This document shows, in pieces, positions 47,061 through 53,847 of a stretch of 53,847 nt of DNA (position 1 is the stretch's first letter; each line of letters opens with the position of its first letter). Both the position numbers and the translations under genes were made by a program. Source of the stretch: Rhodococcus maanshanensis NBRC 100610 (GTDB lineage: Bacteria > Actinomycetota > Actinomycetes > Mycobacteriales > Mycobacteriaceae); assembly GCF_001894865.1 (NCBI RefSeq), contig NZ_BCXA01000001.1, positions 1-53,847 on the forward strand. Direction: 5' to 3'. The notes under the pieces were generated by a model. That model did not search any database. It saw only the letters and a list, made by a program, of their open reading frames with translations, and had not been told where the DNA came from.

Positions 47061-48767
47061 CTACCCGGCCGGGCTAGGAGCCGCAGTGGTGGTGGTCGGG
47101 ACGGTGGTGGTCGTTGCCGCCGCCGCGGTGGTGGGGAGTGTGACGGTGTCCGGCACCGAGTCCTGCGAGACCGACGGGGCCGCAGCCTCCGCGGCGGGGG
47201 CCGCGCTCGGCGTCGCGGCGGGTGTCGATGCCGATCCGGTTTCCGATGCCGCCGGTGTGTTGGTGGTCGTCGCGCCGGTCGTGGTCGTAGCGCCTGTCGT
47301 GGTCGGCGCGGCGGGCTTGGTCGTCGTGACAGTGCCCGCCACGGGCGCGGTGCTCGGTGCGGTCGGGGTGGCCGAGGCCGTGGCCGACTCGAGCGCGGCC
47401 GCCAGGCTGCCGGCATCCGGCTTGGCCGACGGATCGACGGGTTGACCGTTCTGCGCCTGCTGCGCGAGATGCGTCAGCCACGCCGCCGCGTACTCGGCGG
47501 AGGTCAGCGGCTTCCCGTTGGTGGCATCGTTGTCGCGCCAGTAGTCGAAGTGGTGACCGACGTCCTTGGCGAGCGTCAGCTGGTAGGGATCGCTCAGGAC
47601 GACCGGGATGGTGTTCTGGTTCGTCGTGATGAGTCCGATGATTTCCTTGAACACCTTCTGTGGGAGGTAGGCCAGCGGGGACATCTCGTCGGCGGAGATC
47701 GACTGGGCCTTCGCAGGGGCCTTCGTGGCCTCGCCTGGCTTGTACGACGGGGAGGACACCGTCAGCAGCACGTCGAGGAAGGTCTGGTCGCCCTTCATCC
47801 AGTCCGGCTGGGACCGTACTTCCGCGAACGCATTGAACGCGATCTGGCTGAGCGCGACAGCGACGTCCTGTCCCGTCGCAGGCGTGAGGCCCTCACGCTC
47901 GAGGGTGTCGACATTCAGCTGCCTGCCCACGTTGATCGCGAGCTGCAACAGCGAGATGTTCTCCGGCACCGCGCAGGTGAAATCCTTCTCGGAGCAGAAC
48001 GACGCAACCTTGCCGCCCAGCGCGCCGAAATCGTCGCCGCCGGTATCCGGGAGCGCGCCCTGCCCCGTGGTCGGGTTGGTGCCGTTCTGGAACTGCCGGT
48101 CGAATCCGTCCGGATTGGCGAATGGGTTCTTGGCCCCGGGGAACGGGCCCTGACCGTTCGCCCGTCCCGCGTCGGCCAGGATGACCACGCCGACGACGTT
48201 GCCCGGGTTCACGATCCCGTATCCGCCGTCGGTGTCCGCGTCCTGGTGGCCGACATCCATCGCGACCCGCCGGGCGACGTCAGCGCCCTCGCTGTAGCCG
48301 ACGACCGCGAACTTGGTGTCGGGGCACGCAACCCGGATCGCGCGCATCACCGATTCGGTGTTGGCCACGCCGGTGGCGACGGCCTCCTCGTAGCTGCTCA
48401 TGTTCGCTGGGTAGGCGATGTAGACGGCGGCGTACGCGTTCGGGTCGACGACACCGTTCGGTGCGTTGATCACCGGATCGACCCAGTGGCTGCTGTAGTC
48501 GCTCGACAGCGCGGCAGGCAGGGCCTCGCCGTTCGCTCCGACCAGCATCTTCGTGGTGCCCGCCACGGGCGTGTCATTGCGGCCGGCGATCGAGACGGTC
48601 ACCATGTCGTGGCACTCGGTCACCGAGGACGTGAGCTCGGTATCCGCGGTGCGCGGCGCAGGGGACAGGGCCCAGGTCAGCCCGAGTATCGCCGTCACCC
48701 CCACGACGGCGGGCACGATGGCGGCCGAGCCTATCCGATGGCGTGCAATGAACCCGCGAACTGTCAT
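47061..48767 (-). CDS. Secreted cutinase-family serine esterase with Thr/Ala/Pro-rich tail
   Basis: 568 residues. An N-terminal signal/anchor helix (about 15-36) precedes an alpha/beta-hydrolase of the cutinase type with nucleophile Ser159 in VVGYSEGADV and flanking cysteines Cys52 and Cys148. The region with DVGHHFDYW may supply the catalytic histidine. From about residue 455 the chain is a low-complexity Ala/Pro/Thr tail with T-runs, likely a cell-wall linker or O-glycosylated stalk. Mycolic-acid bacteria encode many such lipid esterases. Substrate unknown. Confidence 0.85.
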   Translation of the reverse strand: MTVRGFIARHRIGSAAIVPAVVGVTAILGLTWALSPAPRTADTELTSSVTECHDMVTVSIAGRNDTPVAGTTKMLVGANGEALPAALSSDYSSHWVDPVINAPNGVVDPNAYAAVYIAYPANMSSYEEAVATGVANTESVMRAIRVACPDTKFAVVGYSEGADVARRVAMDVGHQDADTDGGYGIVNPGNVVGVVILADAGRANGQGPFPGAKNPFANPDGFDRQFQNGTNPTTGQGALPDTGGDDFGALGGKVASFCSEKDFTCAVPENISLLQLAINVGRQLNVDTLEREGLTPATGQDVAVALSQIAFNAFAEVRSQPDWMKGDQTFLDVLLTVSSPSYKPGEATKAPAKAQSISADEMSPLAYLPQKVFKEIIGLITTNQNTIPVVLSDPYQLTLAKDVGHHFDYWRDNDATNGKPLTSAEYAAAWLTHLAQQAQNGQPVDPSAKPDAGSLAAALESATASATPTAPSTAPVAGTVTTTKPAAPTTTGATTTTGATTTNTPAASETGSASTPAATPSAAPAAEAAAPSVSQDSVPDTVTLPTTAAAATTTTVPTTTTAAPSPAG

Positions 48768-48891
48768 GTCGTCTCCCCATTCCGACTTCGAGGCACGCGT
48801 CGGTACTACCCCCCGAGCGGTGCGTCACATCACCAGGTACATCGTCACACGGGGCGGCAGTGCTACACGCGAGTCTCACCGATTGATTCCG

Positions 48892-49386
48892 CTACAGCGT
48901 CAGCTGCATGAACGTCATGTCCAGCCAGCGCCCGAACTTCATCCCGACCTCGGGCATCACGGCGACCGTCCGGAAGCCGAACCGCTCGTGCAGTGCGATC
49001 GAGGTGGTGTTGCCGGACTCGATGCTCGCCACCATCACGTGCACACTGCCTGCCCGGGCCCGCTCGATCAGCGACGTCATCAGCTCGGACGCGATGCCCT
49101 TGCGATGGTGGTCGACGTGCACGTACACCGAGTTCTCCACCGTGTACCGGTACCCGCTCTTGGCTCGCCACACGCCATAGGACGCGTACCCGGCCACCCG
49201 CCCGTCGGATTCGGCGACGAGCACCGGGTACCCGGCGCGGCGGCGCGACTCGAGCCACTCGCGACGGTCCTCGACGTCCACCGTCTCCTCGTCCCAGATG
49301 GCGGTGGTGTTGAGCACCGCCTCGTTGTGGATCTCGAGGATGCCGGGCAGGTCGTGGTGGTCGGCGTCGCGGATCAACAGGCTCAC
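48892..49386 (-). CDS. GNAT N-acetyltransferase, phosphinothricin acetyltransferase-like
   Basis: 164 residues of the GNAT fold. It shows IRDADHHDLPGILEIHNEAV at the N-terminus, ENSVYVHVDHHRKGIASEL with the acetyl-CoA pyrophosphate loop (HHRKGIAS), and LHERFGFRTV. The pattern matches Pat/MnaT enzymes that acetylate phosphinothricin, methionine sulfoximine or similar amino acid analogues. GTG 49386 is the start. Confidence 0.87.
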   Translation of the reverse strand: MSLLIRDADHHDLPGILEIHNEAVLNTTAIWDEETVDVEDRREWLESRRRAGYPVLVAESDGRVAGYASYGVWRAKSGYRYTVENSVYVHVDHHRKGIASELMTSLIERARAGSVHVMVASIESGNTTSIALHERFGFRTVAVMPEVGMKFGRWLDMTFMQLTL

Positions 49387-49442
49387 CGGACCATGGTGCC
49401 GTACTCGGCCACGATCCGGCGTGTCGCCGTCGCTCCCCGGGC

Positions 49443-50342
49443 TCAGTGCTTCATGGCGTCCGCAGGGAACCGCACACCGGTCAGTTGCTCGGACGTGGTC
49501 CACAACCGCTTGGCCAACTCGACATCGGAGGCCTCGGGGGTGCGGCCGACCAGCGTCGGGTAGCCGCGAATCTCGTAGAACCCGTCGGGTCCGACGTAGC
49601 TTCCGCCGGGCAGGTCCCGGCTCGTCGCGAACAGGGTCGGACGGGCGCCCGCATCGGCGTCCTGTGCGATCAACTTGTTGCCGAGCGACATGACGGCGCC
49701 GGCGAGACGGTTGCCGGAGTGACTCTGCAGGTTCGTTGCTGCCCAACCCGGATGGGCGTTCAGCGCTCGCACGGGCGATCCGACCTCACGCAACCGGCGC
49801 TGCAGCTCGAGGGAGAACAGCAGATTGGCGATCTTGGACTGGCCGTAGGCGCCGCTCCGGTCGTATTTGCGTGACTCCCAGTTCAGGTCGCCGAGATCGA
49901 TCGTGCCGCGGCGGTGTGCCTGCGAGGCGAGCGTCACCACTCGGTCGGTGATGTGCGGCAGCAGCAGATTGGTCAGCGCGAAGTGGCCGAGGTGGTTGGT
50001 GCCGATCTGGCTCTCGAAGCCGTCCTTGGTGTGCCCCTCGGGGACCATCATGATCCCGGCGTTGTTCACCAGGACGTCGATGTCGCCACTCCAGTCGTCG
50101 GCGAAACGTCGCACCGAGGAGAGGTCGGCGAGGTCGAGGGCGCGCACCTCGGTGGTGCCCCCGATGCCACGAGCGGCTTCGGTCCCGCGGGGGACGTCAC
50201 GTACGGCCAGCACAACGCGGGCGTCGACGCGGGCGAGCTCGCGGGCGGTCGCCAGACCGAGGCCGCTGTTGGCGCCCGTGATGACGACAGTGCGCCCCTG
50301 GAAGGAAGGCAGGTCTGCGGAGGTCCATTTGTGGGTTGTCAT
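49443..50342 (-). CDS. Short-chain dehydrogenase/reductase (protochlorophyllide reductase-like subgroup)
   Basis: 299-residue NADP-type SDR. ITGANSGLGLATARELAR is the cofactor motif, LDLADLSSVRRF and VNNAGIM follow, and the catalytic YGQSKIAN with NAHPGWAATNLQ lies downstream. Substrate unknown. ATG 50342 has GGAG just upstream; ATG 50360 is an alternative. It is divergent from a TetR gene with a palindrome between them, so the regulator probably controls it. Confidence 0.9.
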   Translation of the reverse strand: MTTHKWTSADLPSFQGRTVVITGANSGLGLATARELARVDARVVLAVRDVPRGTEAARGIGGTTEVRALDLADLSSVRRFADDWSGDIDVLVNNAGIMMVPEGHTKDGFESQIGTNHLGHFALTNLLLPHITDRVVTLASQAHRRGTIDLGDLNWESRKYDRSGAYGQSKIANLLFSLELQRRLREVGSPVRALNAHPGWAATNLQSHSGNRLAGAVMSLGNKLIAQDADAGARPTLFATSRDLPGGSYVGPDGFYEIRGYPTLVGRTPEASDVELAKRLWTTSEQLTGVRFPADAMKH

Positions 50343-50361
50343 GCGCTCCAATGTAGGCATC

Positions 50362-50376
50362 GACTACAAAGTAGTC
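50362..50376. promoter_or_regulatory. TetR-type operator between the SDR and TetR genes
   Basis: Perfect palindrome GACTAC-AAA-GTAGTC (15 bp), centred in the 77-bp divergent gap, 20 bp upstream of the SDR start and 43 bp upstream of the TetR start. It probably controls both genes. Confidence 0.7.
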
Positions 50377-50419
50377 AACGACAACATTTGGGTCCGATGT
50401 CGGCTATCCTGCTCAGACC

Positions 50420-51019
50420 ATGAATTTCACACGCGCGCGCTCCTATCACCACGGCGACCTGCGCGGCGAGCTGATCCAGCGGGGAGAGGCGACGCTGCGG
50501 GAGGCGGGCGTCGACGGGCTGTCGCTGCGCCAGCTCGCCCGGGACATCGGGGTCAGCCATGGTGCGCCCAGCCGACACTTCCGCGACAAGCAGGCGCTGC
50601 TCGACGCGATCGCGCTCTCGGGGTTCGAGCGACTCGGCGGGGTGTTCGCGGCCTCGGTCTCCGAGGGCGCTTTCGAGGCCCGGCTGGAGGCCGTGGCGCG
50701 CGCCTACCTCCGATTCGCGACCGAGAACCCGGCATTGCTGGAATTGATGTTCGCCCGCAAGCACAGCCCCACCGGTGGAGTCGAGCTGCCCGCGGCGGCC
50801 GAGCGTGCGTTCCGCATGCCGATCGCGCTCATTGCGGAGGGGCAAGCGAGTGGTGACCTGATCGAGGGCGACGCGACGCAGATCGGACTCGCGGCCTTCG
50901 CGGGAATGCAGGGGCTGGTGACCTTCGTCAGCTCGGGGTTCGTGTCCGTGGAGCTGGGGGAGCGCCTGATCGGCGAACTCGTCGCGCAAACGATGAACGG
51001 CCTGCGCCCCCGGGATTAG
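50420..51019 (+). CDS. TetR family transcriptional regulator
   Basis: 199 residues. The N-terminal HTH (about 8-60) has GLSLRQLARDIGVSHGAPSRHFRDKQAL. The C-terminal ligand/dimer domain resembles the TetR_C_33/WHG type (YLRFATENPALLELMFA). It likely represses the divergent SDR and itself through the GACTAC palindrome. Effector unknown. Confidence 0.92.
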   Translation: MNFTRARSYHHGDLRGELIQRGEATLREAGVDGLSLRQLARDIGVSHGAPSRHFRDKQALLDAIALSGFERLGGVFAASVSEGAFEARLEAVARAYLRFATENPALLELMFARKHSPTGGVELPAAAERAFRMPIALIAEGQASGDLIEGDATQIGLAAFAGMQGLVTFVSSGFVSVELGERLIGELVAQTMNGLRPRD

Positions 51020-51032
51020 CGGGGCGCAGGCC
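50999..51032. terminator. Terminator overlapping the TetR stop codon
   Basis: Perfect 12-bp arms GGCCTGCGCCCC (50999-51010) / 51021-51032 with a 10-nt loop. The hairpin starts inside the last TetR codons and lies 36 bp from the convergent stop at 51068. Confidence 0.8.
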
Positions 51033-51067
51033 GTCCAGGACCCGCAATGGGGTGTAGGGCTTGGGTA

Positions 51068-51679
51068 TCAGCCGTCGAGGCCGCGGCGGGTCTTCTCCAG
51101 CGCGGCCAGCATGCGCAGGATCGACGCCTTCTGGTTGCCGAGATCGGTGAGCCGGGCGCGGGCGGCCAGTCCCTGGCCTGCCTCCGCGACGGTGATCTGC
51201 TCGTCGACCGACGCGAGCTGGTCGAGCAGACCGGTGACGCGCGCTTCGAGGGTCGCCATGTCGACGGACGTGGTCGGTGCCGACGCAGCCGGGGTCGAGG
51301 CCGAGGAGGCGGCCTTCGGGGCGGCGGCGCGACGCGGCGCGGATGCGGGCGCGGTCTCCGCGACGACCGCGGCCGCGCGCGGGCGCAGGGCCTTGCGGAC
51401 CAGTGCCGGGTCCGGCGGGGTCTCGAGCTTGATCTGGTTCAACGCCGCGCGGGCGTCGCGGGCGGTGACGCGCCACTCGCGCTCTTCCTCGTCGTCGGAC
51501 TGCAGCGTGCCGCCGAGCGGGCGCAGTCCGTACATCCCGAGGAAGCGCCGGGCGCCGTCGATGATCTCTTCGTTCTCGCGGCAGGTTCCGCAGCGCGGCT
51601 CGTTGCGGTAGGCCTCCACCGCGTCGGTGTCCCCGCACCAGACGCAGGCGCCGGGAACCCATCGCCTGGCCGTCCGCAT
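51068..51679 (-). CDS. Hypothetical zinc-ribbon / coiled-coil protein
   Basis: 203 residues from ATG 51679. The N-terminus has two CxxC pairs (CVWC ... CGTC, 13 residues between), probably a structural zinc site. A middle region (about 100-145) is Ala/Pro/Ser-rich, and the C-terminal 50 residues look like a coiled coil (ATLEARVTGLLDQLASVDEQ). I do not recognise the family. No ribosome site decides the start; GTG 51724 is an alternative. Upstream 51680-51916 shows no gene. Confidence 0.7.
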   Translation of the reverse strand: MRTARRWVPGACVWCGDTDAVEAYRNEPRCGTCRENEEIIDGARRFLGMYGLRPLGGTLQSDDEEEREWRVTARDARAALNQIKLETPPDPALVRKALRPRAAAVVAETAPASAPRRAAAPKAASSASTPAASAPTTSVDMATLEARVTGLLDQLASVDEQITVAEAGQGLAARARLTDLGNQKASILRMLAALEKTRRGLDG

Positions 51680-51916
51680 CGTCGTTGTTCCGGACTGGCC
51701 ATCGAGTGTCTGCGCGTCAATCACGACGCATGACAATAGGGCAGAGCGAAGTGGCCCTCGACACCGGCTGGCAACCAACCTGCGGTTCTGCATTCCGGCG
51801 TGATCAATCTCATGTTCATCTCTCGGCGCGGCGCGGCGTGACCGGGTCAAACGCTTGCCGCGCAAGAGGTTCCGGCACCCGTCGGGCCGCTGATCGGACC
51901 CGGTCGAGGGCAGGGG

Positions 51917-53146
51917 TCACCTCTGCGGTGGGGGCGGAGGCGCGTCGCCCGGGGCGAGCTGGGCACCGATCTTCCGGAAGATCGATTCGGCCGCGTTCTT
52001 GTACAGGCCGGCCTCGTCGAAGGCCTCCTGGTCGTAGGTGACGGCGACGGCGATCGCGACCTTCTTCGACGGCAGGTAGGCCTCCGCCGCCGCGTACCCG
52101 GAGAACAACGGATTCTGCAGCAGCCAGTCGCCGGAGATGACGATCCCGAGCCCGTAGGTGTACCCCTCCGACATCGGGGAGCAGGTGGGGCACCCGGGCA
52201 GGGCCGTCGTCTTGCCGCGCAGGTCCGTCGACACCATCCGCTGATACGACTCCGAGGACAGGAGCTTGCCCGTGCCGATCGCGACCGCGGTGTCGTGCAG
52301 GTCGAAGATGTCGGTGGTCTGGACGGCGCCGCGGGTGATGGTCCAGGACGGGTTCCAGTAGGTGGATTCCTCGTAGAACGGTGCGCCGGCCGGGATCTTG
52401 AGGGCCTCGCGACGCTCGGAGCTGAAGGCGTGCAGGGCGGGTTGGGCGATGGCGGCAGTGCCCGGGTCAGTGGTGTTGGTCAGTCCGAGCGGGCCGAGCA
52501 CCCGCTCCTGCATGAGCTCCGTCATCGGCTTGCCGGTGATCTTCTCCAGCGCCAGTCCGAGGATGACGTAGTTGGTGTGCGCGTAGTTCCAGTTCGTCCC
52601 CGGCTCGTAGATCAGCGGCTTGGCGGTCGCGGGGGCGATGAGCTCCTCGGGCGTCCACCTGCGGAACGGGTCGGCGTAGATGGCGTCGTCGAACTCGGGA
52701 GCGCCCAGGACGTAGTCGGGGTAGCCCGAGGTCATCTGGGCGAGCTGGCCGAGGGTCACGAGGTCGCCGTGGGGGATGTACGGCAGCCAGGTCGACACCT
52801 TGTCGTCGAGGCTCACCTTCTTCTCGTCGACGAGCTGGAGCAGCAGGGTTGAGACGTACGAGATGGCAACGGCGCCGTTGCGGAAGTGCATGTCGGTGGT
52901 GGCGGGCACGCCGGTCATCGACTCGCCGACGGCCTCGGTGAGGATCTCCTTGCCGTCGACGGTGGCGCGCACGATCACCGCCTTCAGGTGGCTCTCGGAC
53001 ATCGCCTCGCGGACGATCGTCTTCACGGCCTCGGCCTGCGCTGGGTCGGCGGGTGACGGGGGCGGCGACGAGGTGTCCGTCGAGGTGCACGCGGCGACGA
53101 GGCCGACCAGGCTCACGAGCACGAGGACGCGCCGAATCATCGCCAT
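51917..53146 (-). CDS. Lipoprotein of serine beta-lactamase/PBP fold lacking catalytic residues
   Basis: 409 residues. A lipobox (LVAAC, Cys20) anchors a domain of the class C beta-lactamase/serine hydrolase family, recognisable from HFRNGAVAIS, GDLVTLGQLAQMTSGYPDY, EPGTNWNYAHTNYVILG and VLGPLGLTNT. The position of the SxxK nucleophile reads Ala92-Val-Ala-Ile95, and the YxN motif reads YAH. Both the serine and lysine are gone, so the protein is predicted to be inactive as an enzyme and may bind cell-wall fragments or a partner. ATG 53146 or 53140 are both possible starts. Confidence 0.85.
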   Translation of the reverse strand: MAMIRRVLVLVSLVGLVAACTSTDTSSPPPSPADPAQAEAVKTIVREAMSESHLKAVIVRATVDGKEILTEAVGESMTGVPATTDMHFRNGAVAISYVSTLLLQLVDEKKVSLDDKVSTWLPYIPHGDLVTLGQLAQMTSGYPDYVLGAPEFDDAIYADPFRRWTPEELIAPATAKPLIYEPGTNWNYAHTNYVILGLALEKITGKPMTELMQERVLGPLGLTNTTDPGTAAIAQPALHAFSSERREALKIPAGAPFYEESTYWNPSWTITRGAVQTTDIFDLHDTAVAIGTGKLLSSESYQRMVSTDLRGKTTALPGCPTCSPMSEGYTYGLGIVISGDWLLQNPLFSGYAAAEAYLPSKKVAIAVAVTYDQEAFDEAGLYKNAAESIFRKIGAQLAPGDAPPPPPQR

Positions 53147-53187
53147 AGCTGATCTTGGCAGACCCGGCGGCCTCGCTGCCTGCTTTT

Positions 53188-53829
53188 CTAGGCCGGGGCC
53201 CCCACCACATCGGTCGCCCACTCGACCAGCGGCCGCATCGACTCCCAGGCCTTGCGGACCTCGGTCGCCGTGCGCCTGCTGTCGATCCACTTCGGTGAGG
53301 CGTACAGGCGACTGGCCGTCAGGGTCTTGTGACGCAGCAGCTCGATCCGCGGATGCTCGACGGAGAACCCGCGTGGCGTCGTCTTGAGCCGGTCGCCGCC
53401 GATCTCGAATTTCGCGGCCTCGAGGTCCCGGGTGATCGTCTCGAGCTGCCCGCCCCGGAGGTCGCTGTCGATCGCGGCACGAAAGCGCGCGACCCGATCC
53501 GGGTCGGCCTGATAGAAGCCGCCGGCAACGAAGAGCCCGCGGGCGTCGAGCTGCACGTAGTAGCCGAGGCCGGGCCGCACCGCGCAGAAGCCGCCCTGAT
53601 GCGTCTTGTACGGCGACTTGTCCTTGGAGAACCGGACGTCGCGATACGGGCGGAACACCTTGCCTGGCCCGAAATCGGGCTCCAGTTCGGCGAGCAACGC
53701 GGCCATCGGCGCGTGCACGGTCTCGTCGTAGACGGCCTTGTGCGCCGTCCACCAACTCTTGCTGTTGTCCGCCTCGAGGTCCTCGTAGAAGTCCAGGGCG
53801 GCGACGGGGAACCCGGAGAACGCGGTCAT
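53188..53829 (-). CDS. DUF2461 domain-containing protein
   Basis: 213 residues matching the DUF2461 family: FYEDLEADNSKSWWTAHK near the N-terminus, VFRPYRDVRFSKDKSPYKT, and YYVQLDARGLFVAGGFYQ. Function of the family is unknown. ATG 53829 is the natural start, 19 bp from the window end. It precedes the beta-lactamase-fold lipoprotein in the same direction with a 41-bp gap. Confidence 0.9.
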   Translation of the reverse strand: MTAFSGFPVAALDFYEDLEADNSKSWWTAHKAVYDETVHAPMAALLAELEPDFGPGKVFRPYRDVRFSKDKSPYKTHQGGFCAVRPGLGYYVQLDARGLFVAGGFYQADPDRVARFRAAIDSDLRGGQLETITRDLEAAKFEIGGDRLKTTPRGFSVEHPRIELLRHKTLTASRLYASPKWIDSRRTATEVRKAWESMRPLVEWATDVVGAPA

Positions 53830-53847
53830 GTGAAAAGGCTAGCGCCT

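Noticed and set aside
47061-47340. Tandem GGTGGTCG-like short repeats, considered as a repeat array or CRISPR
   Set aside because: They encode the Thr/Ala/Pro-rich tail of the cutinase-like protein in frame; there are no regular spacers.

Overview
The window is a GC-rich chromosomal segment of a mycolic-acid actinobacterium (Mycobacteriales), most likely Nocardiaceae (Rhodococcus- or Nocardia-like). The backbone order metG(-) tatD(+) rpfB(+) ksgA(+) ... ispE(+) ... fatty-acyl-AMP ligase(+) pth(-) rplY(-) is the order I recall for Mycobacterium tuberculosis Rv1007c-Rv1015c. The prrA/prrB pair, the ergothioneine cluster, a wax ester synthase/DGAT and a one-chain acyl-CoA carboxylase also fit this group. 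The species is an inference. No rRNA, tRNA or CRISPR array was seen.

Layout. 1-200: 3' end of a TnpB-type IS element abutting metG. 0.2-7.9 kb: metG and tatD, divergent from starts about 20 bp apart; a hypothetical gene; a glutamine-type ABC transporter (binding protein fused to permease, plus ATPase); rpfB; ksgA. 7.9-9.6 kb: a gene-poor patch with a KstD-like remnant, a second ksgA 3' end, repeated flanking blocks and two small secreted proteins, one frameshifted. 9.6-14.6 kb: copper locus (copZ, a secreted membrane-anchored protein, copA) divergent from an MFS exporter, with three CsoR-like operators between them. 14.8-16.5 kb: a DinB/MDMPI-fold protein and a WYL regulator. 16.7-24.7 kb: an 1828-residue acyl-CoA carboxylase divergent from a WS/DGAT gene across an 800-bp control region with three phased palindromes. 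24.7-31.3 kb: VOC protein, ispE, ABC-F, SnoaL-like protein, PNPOx-like oxidase, 3-hydroxyisobutyryl-CoA hydrolase, SDR. 31.3-34 kb: prrB, prrA and a secreted three-repeat protein. 34-40.3 kb: pnuC, prfC, acyl-AMP ligase, lipoprotein, pth, rplY. 40.6-46.7 kb: nitrobindin-like protein, an EgtE candidate, and egtA-egtB-egtC-egtD with stop/start overlaps or abutments. 46.7-53.8 kb: a 42-residue hydrophobic peptide gene, cutinase-like protein, GNAT, SDR/TetR pair with operator, a zinc-ribbon coiled-coil protein, a lipoprotein of serine beta-lactamase fold that has lost its catalytic residues, and a DUF2461 protein.

The most unusual signals are: (i) a four-copy family of about 60-90-nt palindromes, each starting within 12 nt of a plus-strand stop codon, one of which forms the last codons of prrB; (ii) three 11-bp-phased CGTTAG-like repeats upstream of the secreted repeat protein and prrAB; (iii) three TACTCGCGAGTA-like palindromes 22-23 bp apart between the carboxylase and WS/DGAT genes; (iv) remnants between ksgA and the copper locus that may mark the edge of a 17-kb insertion separating ksgA from ispE.
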